From the NCBI RefSeq assembly GCF_040395035.1, contig NZ_JBEBRB010000006.1, forward strand, positions 1 to 64,000: a DNA stretch of 64,000 bases, in the 5' to 3' direction. This DNA is from Parapedobacter lycopersici_A (GTDB lineage Bacteria; Bacteroidota; Bacteroidia; Sphingobacteriales; Sphingobacteriaceae). Under the pieces are notes generated by a model. That model was given only the letters and a program-made list of their open reading frames with translations, did no database searches and was not told the DNA's origin. Positions 1-7,585 of this stretch are shown here, piece by piece. A program made the position numbers and the translations under genes. How positions within the stretch are numbered: position 1 is the first letter of the stretch; each line of letters starts with the position of its first letter.

Positions 1-1382
1 CTTTCGATATCACACCCCTGCTGAAAAAGGGGAATGCACCGCAGGAAATTGTGGTAGGTGTATGGGACCCAACGGATGAAGGGCCGCAGCCCAATGGAAA
101 GCAGGTCGTAAAACCGAATGGAATATGGTATACACCGGTTACCGGTATCTGGCAGACCGTGTGGCTGGAAGGGGTGGCGGAAAGTTATGTGGTGGCTACA
201 AAGCATACACCTGACATTGATAAGGGAACAGTGTTGATACAGGCCGTGGTCGAATCGGCGCAGCCGGGCGACCAGATCCGGGTCTCCGCCTGGAACGGTA
301 CAGCGAAAATAGCGGAGGAAACCGTGCCTGTCGGCACCGATGCGTTGCTGCCCATCGCCAATGCCCGGCACTGGTCACCGACCGATCCTTTCCTGTACGA
401 CCTGAAAGTTGCCCTGATCCGTGGTAATAAACCAATAGATGAAACTTCAGGCTATTTTGCCATGCGGAAAATCTCCATGGGCAAAGATGGCAACGGCATC
501 CAGCGTATACTGCTCAATAATGAATTCCGCTTCCAGTATGGCCCACTCGATCAGGGCTGGTGGCCGGACGGCTTGTATACCGCGCCGACAGACGAAGCGC
601 TGCTGTTTGACATTAAAAAGACCAAGGCAATGGGATTTAATATGATCCGGAAGCACATCAAGGTGGAACCTGCCCGGTGGTATTACCATTGTGACCGCGA
701 GGGTTTGCTGGTATGGCAGGATATGCCAAGTGGCGATCTGGGCGGCAATCACTGGGATATGCGGCCGGGCCTGACCTCCGGACGGCAGTACGATAAGGAG
801 CGGACCCCCGAATCTGAGGCCATCTACCGAAAGGAATGGACAGCGATTATGGATGCGCTTTATAATTTCCCCTGCATTGTGGTATGGGTGCCCTTTAATG
901 AGGCATGGGGGCAGTTCAAAACCCGGGATATTACAACATGGACCATGGCGCACGACCCCTCGCGGCTGGTCAACAGCGCCAGCGGAGGGAATTTTTTTGG
1001 CGTGGGCCATGTGCTGGATGTCCACAATTATCCGGACGCCGTGATGCCACGTCCGGAGCTGTTCGGTGCCAATCAGGCATTGGTGCTGGGCGAATTCGGT
1101 GGTCTGGGACTGCCCATTGTCGGTCATACCTGGCAACAGCAGGACAACTGGGGGTACCAAAGTTTCAAAAATGCGGATGAACTTCAAAAACGTTATCAGG
1201 GGCTGGTGAACGACCTGGCACACCTGATTCCGCTGGGCCTCTCCGCTGCCGTATATACTCAAACCACCGATGTTGAGATTGAAACCAACGGGCTCATGAC
1301 ATACGACAGGGCAGTTATCAAAATGCCGGAAACGGTATTGCATAACTTACATCAATTGCTTTATCAGCAGGATCCGGACTAA
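1..1382 (+). CDS. Glycoside hydrolase family 2 enzyme, 3' part (5' end outside window)
   Basis: C-terminal 459 codons of a GH2 exo-glycosidase (beta-galactosidase/beta-glucuronidase type). The frame is open from base 3, so the GTG at 51 is internal and the true start lies left of the window. The first visible residues (FDITPLLKKG, then VWDPTDEG) are the end of the sugar-binding jelly-roll domain. An immunoglobulin-like sandwich follows, then the TIM barrel. VPFNEAWG (Glu codon 900-902) fits the catalytic acid/base and LGEFGG (Glu codon 1092-1094) the nucleophile. The protein stops soon after the barrel, so it has no large C-terminal domains as LacZ does. Substrate cannot be read from the sequence. 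No polysaccharide-utilisation genes (SusC/D) are visible beside it; what lies upstream is unseen. Family assignment is firm, specificity is open. Confidence 0.9.
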   Translation, partial: FDITPLLKKGNAPQEIVVGVWDPTDEGPQPNGKQVVKPNGIWYTPVTGIWQTVWLEGVAESYVVATKHTPDIDKGTVLIQAVVESAQPGDQIRVSAWNGTAKIAEETVPVGTDALLPIANARHWSPTDPFLYDLKVALIRGNKPIDETSGYFAMRKISMGKDGNGIQRILLNNEFRFQYGPLDQGWWPDGLYTAPTDEALLFDIKKTKAMGFNMIRKHIKVEPARWYYHCDREGLLVWQDMPSGDLGGNHWDMRPGLTSGRQYDKERTPESEAIYRKEWTAIMDALYNFPCIVVWVPFNEAWGQFKTRDITTWTMAHDPSRLVNSASGGNFFGVGHVLDVHNYPDAVMPRPELFGANQALVLGEFGGLGLPIVGHTWQQQDNWGYQSFKNADELQKRYQGLVNDLAHLIPLGLSAAVYTQTTDVEIETNGLMTYDRAVIKMPETVLHNLHQLLYQQDPD

Positions 1383-1445
1383 AATACCGTCATGCGTCAT
1401 CGATGCCGTTTGTCATAAACCTTAGTTTCAGTATAGTTTAATTTC

Positions 1446-2987
1446 ATGAGTGATCAAACCCAATTTATCGCGCGAATTACCACCTCCTATCGCCCGAAAG
1501 GCGCCGCTATTTTTCTCGGTGCAGGAATCCTGGACGGCCAGGTTGTTGCCGACGCCAAAGTAAACCTGGCGTTAAAAATGATGAACCGGCATGGACTCAT
1601 TGCCGGCGCTACCGGAACGGGGAAAACCCGTACACTTCAACTGATTGCCGAACAGCTTTCGGATGCCGGCGTGCCGGTGTTCATGCTGGATGTGAAGGGC
1701 GACCTGTCCGGGCTGCATCAGCCCGGCGCATCGAATCCTGCGCTGGTTGAGCGGGGAGAGGCATTAAAATGGCCCTTTGTACCTGCCGGCTTTCCGGTTG
1801 AATTGTTTTCCCTATCGGGAGAGACGGGCAATCCGATGCGCATCACCGTGACGGATTTCGGTCCGGTAATGCTGGGCCGGATCCTGCAGCTTAACGATAC
1901 GCAGACCGGTGTGTTGGCCGCACTTTTTAAATATGCCGAAGATGAGCAGATGCCTTTGGTGGATTTTGCGGATTTAAAGAAACTGCTGGCTTATCTTTCA
2001 GACGGGCCGGGGGCCGAAGCGATTAAAGCGACCTACGGCCGTATCAGCGGAAGCACTTCCGGTGCCATCCTACGGAAAATAGTTGCGCTTGAGCAACAGG
2101 GTGTTGCCCATATTTTCGGCGAAAAGCAGTTTGATGTCCAGGACTTGTTTGAGCGTGTCGACGGAAAAGGCGTCATCAGCCTGCTGAATATTTCGGATAT
2201 TCAGCACCAGCCGATTCTGTTTTCTACGTTTTTACTGAGTCTTTTGGCGCAGCTGTTCAGGAATCTTCCGGAGGTGGGCGACCTGGATAAGCCCGAGCTC
2301 GTATTTTTCTTTGATGAAGCACATCTGCTGTTTAAAGATGCGCCAAAGCCATTCCTCTCGCAGGTTGAGCAGATTGTCAGACTGATCCGCTCCAAGGGGG
2401 TAGGGGTATTTTTCTGCACCCAGGCACCGACGGATATCCCCGAAACGGTACTGGGCCAGCTGGGAAACCGGGTGCAGCATGCACTGCGGGCGTTTACACC
2501 AAACGATGCCGAAGCACTCCGCAAAACAGTACGTACTTATCCTCATTCCGATTTTTACGAAATAGACCGTGCGCTTACCTCCCTGGGAACGGGACAGGCG
2601 CTGATTACGGTACTCAACGAAAAAGGAATTCCGACCGAAGTGGTGGCCACGCACCTGATCCCGCCCCGCGCGGTAATGGGACCCTTGGAGGGAACAGCCT
2701 ATCAGCAGCTGGTTAATGGTTCGCCTTTTTATGCCAAATACCATGAAACGGTAAACCGTCGCAGTGCCAGCGAGATGCTGGATGAGCGGGAGGAAGCCCG
2801 GAAAGCGGAAGAGTTCCGGGAGGGCAATACAGGCACAAAACCCACGGCCCGGCGCGGAAGTGCCCGGCAAACCCCGATGGAAGCCGCGACCAAAGCGGCT
2901 TCGGCAACCCTGGCCCGTGAAGGAGTAAAGCTGCTCGGTAGGATCGCAAACGGCATATTGGCCGCCATGTTCCGCCGCAAGCGGTAA
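1446..2987 (+). CDS. HerA-like ATPase, DUF853 (YjgR) family
   Basis: A 513-aa P-loop ATPase of the HerA/FtsK superfamily, DUF853 branch (E. coli YjgR is the namesake). Walker A is GATGTGKT at residues 54-61. Walker B is FFFDEAHLLF with Asp290-Glu291. The stretch GVGVFFCTQAPTDIP is the downstream sensor-type region. Residues about 430-490 are charged, Arg/Lys/Glu-rich and probably disordered, and the tail is basic (FRRKR). The family's physiological role is not established; a DNA-translocating or nucleoprotein-remodelling function is only inferred from the superfamily. The ATG is 63 bp after the GH2 stop. No HerA-type NurA nuclease or other defence partner is adjacent, which argues for the housekeeping-like DUF853 role rather than a defence module. 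Confidence 0.9.
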   Translation: MSDQTQFIARITTSYRPKGAAIFLGAGILDGQVVADAKVNLALKMMNRHGLIAGATGTGKTRTLQLIAEQLSDAGVPVFMLDVKGDLSGLHQPGASNPALVERGEALKWPFVPAGFPVELFSLSGETGNPMRITVTDFGPVMLGRILQLNDTQTGVLAALFKYAEDEQMPLVDFADLKKLLAYLSDGPGAEAIKATYGRISGSTSGAILRKIVALEQQGVAHIFGEKQFDVQDLFERVDGKGVISLLNISDIQHQPILFSTFLLSLLAQLFRNLPEVGDLDKPELVFFFDEAHLLFKDAPKPFLSQVEQIVRLIRSKGVGVFFCTQAPTDIPETVLGQLGNRVQHALRAFTPNDAEALRKTVRTYPHSDFYEIDRALTSLGTGQALITVLNEKGIPTEVVATHLIPPRAVMGPLEGTAYQQLVNGSPFYAKYHETVNRRSASEMLDEREEARKAEEFREGNTGTKPTARRGSARQTPMEAATKAASATLAREGVKLLGRIANGILAAMFRRKR

Positions 2988-3072
2988 CGGAAGCGGTACA
3001 TTGCCGCGAAAAGCGGGATGCTAACGGTAACAACGCGATTTATTCACGCTGGTTTTTATCCTGCGATTATCG

Positions 3073-3104
3073 TTTGCATATCGAAGCAACTTTACCTAAG
3101 TTTG
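3073..3104 (+). promoter_or_regulatory. Bacteroidota-type promoter for the nucleotidyltransferase gene
   Basis: TTTG at 3073-3076 and TAAGTTTG at 3097-3104 are separated by 20 bp, an exact fit to the TTTG/TAnnTTTG promoter of the phylum's primary sigma factor. The expected transcript start is near 3111, giving a leader of about 50 nt before the ATG at 3160. This is one of the best promoter matches in the window. Confidence 0.7.
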
Positions 3105-3159
3105 GCAACAATCGATGGGAAATTCCGTTTATTGCTTTAAAAACATACATTAGTTAAAC

Positions 3160-4071
3160 ATGAGTAAACCGACATTATTGATTCTTGCCGCCGGAATGGC
3201 GAGCCGTTATGGGAGCATGAAACAGACTGATGCCTTTGGCCCCAATGGAGAGACTATTATCGACTACTCCATTTACGATGCCATACGCGCCGGTTTCGGC
3301 AAAATCAGTTTTATTATCCGCCGGGAATTTGAGGAAAAGTTCCGTGATATTTTTGAGCCGAAACTGAACGGCCGGATTGCTACCGATTACGTGTTTCAGG
3401 ATTTCGATCTTACGCCTTTTGGTATCGATAAGGAAATCGAACGGGCTAAACCCTGGGGCACTGCCCACGCGGTGCTTTCGGCACGTAATCAGATCAACGA
3501 GCCTTTCTGCGTGATCAATGCTGATGATTTTTATGGCTACGAAGCATTCGAAAAAATGGCGAAATTCCTGACAGCCGGCGTAAAGGATGATACCTTTTCC
3601 CTGATGGGATACCAGATAGATAAGACGCTTTCTGACTATGGATCGGTGTCCAGGGGGGTCTGCCAGGTGGATGACGAAGGCAACATGACCGGCATTAATG
3701 AACGCATCAAAGTCTATTTTAAAGACGTAGACGGACAGAAGCGGATCTTTTATGAGGAAGATGGAAAGGAAACCGAATTACCACGGAGCAGCCGCGTATC
3801 CATGAACTTCTGGGGATTCACACCGGCGGTATTTGCTGAAACCGAGGCCCTGTTCAAAGATTTTGTAGCCGCCAATGAACACAACCCCAAGGCAGAATTC
3901 TTTATTCCGCTGGTGGCTGACGCACTTATTAAAAGCGGTAAAGCGCGGTTTAAGGTGCTGCCCACTTCGGAAAAATGGTTTGGTGTAACCTATCAGGAGG
4001 ATAAACCCATTGTACAGGAAAGCATTGCCCGGCTGGTCCGGGATGGTGTTTATCCTGAAAAGCTGTTTTAA
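3160..4071 (+). CDS. Sugar-phosphate nucleotidyltransferase family protein
   Basis: A 303-aa protein of the NTP_transferase fold (relatives of glucose-1-phosphate thymidylyl/uridylyltransferase). The N-terminal signature LAAGMASRYGSMKQ (residues 8-21) is the nucleotide-binding loop with its Arg and Lys. VINADDFYG carries the metal-binding Asp. WGTAHAVL is the conserved Gly/Thr-Ala loop that recognises the base. Later parts (TGINERIKVYF; MNFWGFTPAVF) match the subgroup found widely in Bacteroidota, whose sugar substrate is not defined. The length fits a single catalytic domain without a left-handed beta-helix. It stands alone between its own promoter and a terminator, so no sugar pathway can be inferred from neighbours. 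Confidence 0.85.
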   Translation: MSKPTLLILAAGMASRYGSMKQTDAFGPNGETIIDYSIYDAIRAGFGKISFIIRREFEEKFRDIFEPKLNGRIATDYVFQDFDLTPFGIDKEIERAKPWGTAHAVLSARNQINEPFCVINADDFYGYEAFEKMAKFLTAGVKDDTFSLMGYQIDKTLSDYGSVSRGVCQVDDEGNMTGINERIKVYFKDVDGQKRIFYEEDGKETELPRSSRVSMNFWGFTPAVFAETEALFKDFVAANEHNPKAEFFIPLVADALIKSGKARFKVLPTSEKWFGVTYQEDKPIVQESIARLVRDGVYPEKLF

Positions 4072-4082
4072 GCTAAAGCAAA

Positions 4083-4111
4083 AAGCCCCGCAGATCATTT
4101 CTGCGGGGCTT
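4083..4111. terminator. Bidirectional terminator between nucleotidyltransferase gene and dnaK
   Basis: Perfect 11-bp stem (4083-4093 with 4101-4111, core GCCCCGCAG/CTGCGGGGC) around a 7-nt loop. It is flanked by A-rich sequence to the left (AAAGC AAAAA) and a short T-rich run to the right (ACTTTTTAT), so it can act on transcripts from both converging genes, which end at 4071 and 4134. Confidence 0.88.
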
Positions 4112-4133
4112 ACTTTTTATCCGTTCCTTCCGA

Positions 4134-6059
4134 CTATTTTTTATCGTCGTCTTTCACTTCTTCATATTCCACATCGGTCACATCATCCGTGCCACCGCCT
4201 GCCTGCTGTCCGGCACCGGCATCACCGGCTGGCTGTCCGGAAGCTGCTGCGTCCTGTGACGCCTTGTACAATTCTTCCGAAGCTGCATTCCAGGCATTTT
4301 GCAGTGCAGCCTGCGCTGTTTCAATCGCGGCGAAGTCCTTGGCGGCATGTGCATCCTTCAATTTTTTCAGCTCTTCTTCGATCGGTGCTTTTTTGTCGGC
4401 GCTGATCTTATCGCCGTATTCCTTCAATTGCTTTTCGGTGGAGAATACCAGCGCATCTGCTGCGTTCAGCAGGTCGATTTCCTCTTTCGCCTTTTTGTCG
4501 GATTCGGCATTGGCTTCTGCTTCCTGCTTCATTTTCTTGATCTCATCCTCCGACAGGCCGGAAGAAGCTTCGATACGGATTTTCTGTTCCTTTCCGGTAG
4601 CTTTATCCTTAGCCGAAACATGCAGAATACCGTTGGCATCGATATCAAACGTTACTTCGATCTGTGGTATGCCACGCGGTGCGGGTGGAATGCCGTCCAG
4701 GTGGAACCTGCCGATGGTGCGGTTTTGCGCAGCCATTGGACGCTCGCCCTGCAGAATGTGAATTTCCACTGAAGGCTGGTTGTCAGACGCGGTGGAGAAC
4801 ACTTCCGATTTCTTTGTCGGGATCGTGGTGTTCGATTCAATCAGCTTGGTCATTACACCGCCCATGGTCTCAATACCCAATGACAACGGGGTAACGTCCA
4901 GGAGCAATACATCCTTCACCTCTCCGGTCAATACCCCGCCCTGGATAGCGGCACCAAGTGCTACTACCTCGTCCGGGTTTACACCCTTTGACGGATCTTT
5001 GCCGAAGAATTTTTTTACGGCATCCTGTATGGCAGGAATACGGGTGGAACCACCCACCAGAATAATCTCATCGATATCAGCGGGAGAGTAGCCTGCATTT
5101 TTCAATGCAGATTTACAGGGATCAATGGTACGCTTAATCAATCCGTCGGCCAGCTGTTCAAATTTCGCACGGCTTAATGTGCGCACCAGGTGTTTGGGCC
5201 CGGTTTGATCAGCCGTGATGTACGGCAGGTTAATCTCCGTAGAAGAGGAGCTTGACAGTTCGATTTTGGCCTTTTCAGCAGCTTCTTTCAACCGTTGCAG
5301 CGCCATCGCGTCTTTGCTGAGGTCGAAACCGCTGTTTTCGCTTTTAAATTCGTCGATCAGCCAGTCGATGATAACCTGGTCAAAGTCGTCCCCACCCAGG
5401 TGCGTATCGCCATCCGTGGATTTTACTTCAAATACCCCGTCGCCCAACTCCAGTACGGAAACGTCATGGGTACCGCCACCGCAGTCAAACACGACAATTT
5501 TCATGTCTTTATTGGCCTTGTCCAATCCATAGGCCAGCGCAGCAGCCGTAGGTTCGTTAATGATGCGCTTTACGGTTAAGCCTGCAATTTCACCTGCTTC
5601 TTTAGTTGCCTGCCGCTGGGCGTCGTTAAAGTAAGCCGGCACGGTAATCACGGCCTCTGTTACTTCCTGGCCCAGAAAATCCTCAGCGGTTTTTTTCATC
5701 TTCTGCAGAATCATGGCAGAGATTTCCTGAGGCGTATATTTACGGTCGTCAATTTCCACCCGGGGGGTGTTGTTGTCGCCCTTAACGAGGGTGTACGGTA
5801 CGCGGTTAGCCTCTTTGCTGGCCTCATCGTAGGTAGTTCCCATAAACCGTTTGATGGAATATACGGTCTTTTTGGGGTTGGTAATGGCTTGACGTTTGGC
5901 AGGATCTCCCACTTTGCGCTCGCCATTCTCCACGAAAGCCACAATAGACGGTGTTGTGCGCTTTCCTTCGTTGTTCGTGATCACTACCGGCTCGTTGCCT
6001 TCCATCACGGCTACGCAGGAGTTGGTAGTACCTAAGTCGATTCCAATAATTTTTGACAT
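4134..6059 (-). CDS. dnaK: Molecular chaperone DnaK (Hsp70)
   Basis: A 641-aa Hsp70 chaperone that binds exposed hydrophobic peptide segments in an ATP-driven cycle with DnaJ and GrpE. The start IGIDLGTTNSCVAV is the phosphate-1 motif of the ATPase domain. VFDCGGGTHDVSVLE is phosphate 2 (usually DLGGGT, here with Cys) and VGGSTRIPAIQ is the adenosine motif. The substrate-binding domain includes DVTPLSLGIETMGGV, followed by the helical lid and a Gly/Ala/Gln-rich linker. The C terminus (DVEYEEVKDDDKK) is the acidic EEVD-like tail. Full length. dnaJ and grpE are not adjacent. Two TGGCAC boxes lie 60-90 bp upstream of the ATG (see separate entry). Confidence 0.98.
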   Translation of the reverse strand: MSKIIGIDLGTTNSCVAVMEGNEPVVITNNEGKRTTPSIVAFVENGERKVGDPAKRQAITNPKKTVYSIKRFMGTTYDEASKEANRVPYTLVKGDNNTPRVEIDDRKYTPQEISAMILQKMKKTAEDFLGQEVTEAVITVPAYFNDAQRQATKEAGEIAGLTVKRIINEPTAAALAYGLDKANKDMKIVVFDCGGGTHDVSVLELGDGVFEVKSTDGDTHLGGDDFDQVIIDWLIDEFKSENSGFDLSKDAMALQRLKEAAEKAKIELSSSSSTEINLPYITADQTGPKHLVRTLSRAKFEQLADGLIKRTIDPCKSALKNAGYSPADIDEIILVGGSTRIPAIQDAVKKFFGKDPSKGVNPDEVVALGAAIQGGVLTGEVKDVLLLDVTPLSLGIETMGGVMTKLIESNTTIPTKKSEVFSTASDNQPSVEIHILQGERPMAAQNRTIGRFHLDGIPPAPRGIPQIEVTFDIDANGILHVSAKDKATGKEQKIRIEASSGLSEDEIKKMKQEAEANAESDKKAKEEIDLLNAADALVFSTEKQLKEYGDKISADKKAPIEEELKKLKDAHAAKDFAAIETAQAALQNAWNAASEELYKASQDAAASGQPAGDAGAGQQAGGGTDDVTDVEYEEVKDDDKK

Positions 6060-6112
6060 ATCTAAATTTTCCTTTTATACGTTGATGAACAAAATTTTAC
6101 CTTTTAAGGTGT

Positions 6113-6146
6113 ATCAATGGCTGTGCCAATCCCTGTACCGTGCCAA
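6113..6146 (-). promoter_or_regulatory. Candidate sigma-54-like promoter and tandem TTGGCAC boxes upstream of dnaK
   Basis: On the minus strand, TGGCAC-(5 bp)-TTGAT occupies 6128-6113, resembling the -24/-12 layout (TGGCAC, 5 bp, TTGC). The -12 box has TTGA rather than TTGC, a mismatch at a usually important base. A second TTGGCAC lies 17 bp upstream (6146-6140), making a direct repeat. No clear TAnnTTTG element is present, so an alternative sigma factor or a heat-shock operator is plausible. Confidence 0.35.
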
Positions 6147-6282
6147 TTATTTGCAGTTTAACGTATAAAGTACAGGTTGGGTTACAAAATCCTGACATTG
6201 TGTCATTTTTTGCTGCGGGGGACGCTGCGGAATCTGCTACATTGTACTCAGCGGACATTGCGGTCGTCTTGCCGTTTGCTTT

Positions 6283-6435
6283 GACTGTTCTTCGAGACTG
6301 GTTCGGGACTCCTTCGGGGATTCCTCGAACGTCTTCGGAACGCAACGGATTGCATGCCGAGCAGCCCCGAAGCGGAGTCGAACACGGGTCGAACCCGCCT
6401 CGAAGAACAGTCGAAGGAGCCCCGAAGGAGTCCCG
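6283..6435. repeat. Mosaic of GC-rich inverted motifs (non-coding repeat element)
   Basis: A 14-bp motif at 6283-6296 (GACTGTTCTTCGAG) recurs inverted at 6399-6412. A 16-bp motif at 6304-6319 (CGGGACTCCTTCGGGG) recurs inverted at 6420-6435. Both copies are perfect, and both pairs are separated by 7 bp, but the order is A-B...A'-B', so the arms interlock instead of nesting into one hairpin. The interior and the right flank hold more TCGAA/CCGAAG words (for example AGCGGAGTCGAAC, CTCGAAGCGCCCCCGAAGG) up to about 6480. The tract lies between dnaK and the yjbR-like gene, where open frames on both strands are by-products of the repeat. It resembles intergenic short-repeat families of Bacteroidota, but I cannot check copy number here. 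Confidence 0.7.
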
Positions 6436-6575
6436 ACGCGCACTCGAAGCGCCCCCGAAGGATCCCCGAATAAGCGCCGGAAAGGGGGCAGCCGCGACAC
6501 AGAAAGTGGATGATGCCGCTGGTTGGATTGCTGCTTTTTGCGTATAATTGATGTTCATTAGTAAACTGTTTGCCT

Positions 6576-6929
6576 ATGCACATCGAACAATTGCGCGATT
6601 ACTGCCTTCGGAAGCCCGGGGTTACGGAAGGCTGTCCCTTCGGACCGGATACCCTGGTGTTTAAGGTAACAGGGAAAATCTTTCTCCTGACCGGGATGGA
6701 CAGCCGACCCCTGTCGTTTAACGTGAAATGCGATCCGGCGTATGCGCTGGAACTGCGCGAACAGCACCCGCATTCCGTGTCAGGTGCATATCACATGAAT
6801 AAAAAGCACTGGAACACCGTTGTGTGTAACGGCGAGCTGGATGATCGGACATTAGCCGGATTCATTGACCATAGCTACGACCTGGTGGTGGCCGGGCTGC
6901 CCCGGAAAGACCGGGAGATGCTGCGTTAA
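6576..6929 (+). CDS. MmcQ/YjbR family protein
   Basis: A 117-aa protein of the MmcQ/YjbR superfamily (CyaY-like fold). Diagnostic features are the start MHIEQLRDYCLRKPGVTEG, then CPFGPDTLVFKVTGKIF, the aspartate/serine region LSFNVKCDP, and the conserved HMNKKHWNTV near residue 75. I chose the ATG at 6576, because the upstream TTG at 6570 adds only two residues. Members are often called DNA-binding, yet no reaction or target is established for most. It is followed 83 bp later by a thioredoxin-fold gene that has its own -7 element. Confidence 0.85.
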   Translation: MHIEQLRDYCLRKPGVTEGCPFGPDTLVFKVTGKIFLLTGMDSRPLSFNVKCDPAYALELREQHPHSVSGAYHMNKKHWNTVVCNGELDDRTLAGFIDHSYDLVVAGLPRKDREMLR

Positions 6930-6980
6930 TTCCTGTGCCAGTTTTGACATTGGCAAGACCGGCTGCTCATCGGTAATGCG

Positions 6981-6988
6981 TATTTTTG
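6981..6988 (+). promoter_or_regulatory. -7 element (TATTTTTG) for the thioredoxin-fold gene
   Basis: TATTTTTG matches TAnnTTTG and lies 25 bp before the ATG at 7013. The nearest upstream TTG (6950-6952) is 28 bp away, longer than the usual 17-23 bp, so only the -7 half is convincing. Confidence 0.4.
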
Positions 6989-7012
6989 CAGCGCAGCAAA
7001 TAGCACATTGTT

Positions 7013-7585
7013 ATGGATTTTACCGCTTACCTGTCCGAGTTCGGACGCATCCTGAATAACCCCAACCCACCGGCACCTTATGATCGCTCCGAATATCTTG
7101 ATTATACGCGGCTCAATTGGTCGAGGATGAACCGCTGGCTAAAGAAAGGGCAGCTGGATCCAGCGTTTGTCGGAGCAGTAACGCGTATTTCCCATCCACA
7201 GCAATGGATCGTGATTACGGAACCCTGGTGTGGCGACGCGGCACATTCCCTGCCTTTCCTGCACCTTGCCAGTACGCATAACCCACTGATTTCGGTGACC
7301 TTCGAACTGCGCGATTCCCCGCCCTTCCGGATCAACGAATACCTTACTGCCGGAAGTAAATCCATTCCGAAACTGATTATCCGGAACAGCGCCGGCGAAG
7401 ACTTGGCTACCTGGGGGCCACGGCCGGCCGCATGCCAGGAGGTGTATCAGCAGCTGCTGGCTACCGGGGCGGATTTCGAACGGGTTAAAACCGATCTGCA
7501 GCATTGGTACAATAACGATAAGGGGAAATCCCTGCAGGCCGAGCTAACCGTTGTCCTCACGGACATCCTTCCACCCACCGCCTAA
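7013..7585 (+). CDS. Thioredoxin-fold protein with WCGDA motif
   Basis: A 190-aa protein of a thioredoxin-like family common in Bacteroidota. Residues 65-80 (WIVITEPWCGDAAHSL) correspond to strand beta-1 and the active-site turn, but the motif is W72-C73-G74-D75-A76. The second redox cysteine of CxxC is replaced, leaving one cysteine. The cis-proline element is seen as SIPKLIIRN near residue 120. A helical N-terminal 60 residues (LNWSRMNRWLKKG) precedes the fold. There is no signal peptide, so it should be cytoplasmic. A one-Cys protein could act on glutathione- or bacillithiol-type mixed disulfides or as a chaperone; the reaction is not known. Its last 42 bp overlap the end of the convergent efflux gene. 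Confidence 0.8.
   Translation: MDFTAYLSEFGRILNNPNPPAPYDRSEYLDYTRLNWSRMNRWLKKGQLDPAFVGAVTRISHPQQWIVITEPWCGDAAHSLPFLHLASTHNPLISVTFELRDSPPFRINEYLTAGSKSIPKLIIRNSAGEDLATWGPRPAACQEVYQQLLATGADFERVKTDLQHWYNNDKGKSLQAELTVVLTDILPPTA

Noticed and set aside
447..1343. Long minus-strand frame (298 aa) opposite the GH2 gene
   Set aside because: It is a shadow of the plus-strand coding frame, whose catalytic motifs are clear.
1446..2987. HerA/NurA-type or Sir2-HerA defence system
   Set aside because: The protein is of the DUF853 type, and no nuclease or Sir2 partner is beside it.
4189..4761. 190-aa plus-strand frame inside dnaK
   Set aside because: Antisense shadow of the DnaK C-terminal region; low-complexity Ala/Ser/Cys composition.
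6381..6412. tRNA-like GGGTCGAACCC segment
   Set aside because: The T-arm-like word is part of the repeated motif set; no acceptor, D or anticodon arms can be folded around it.
6097..6558. Open frames of 153 aa (minus) and 135 aa (plus, 6140-6547) over the mosaic repeat
   Set aside because: Their composition follows the GC-rich repeat words on both strands, with no domain, no start context and no promoter; the region is better read as a non-coding repeat.
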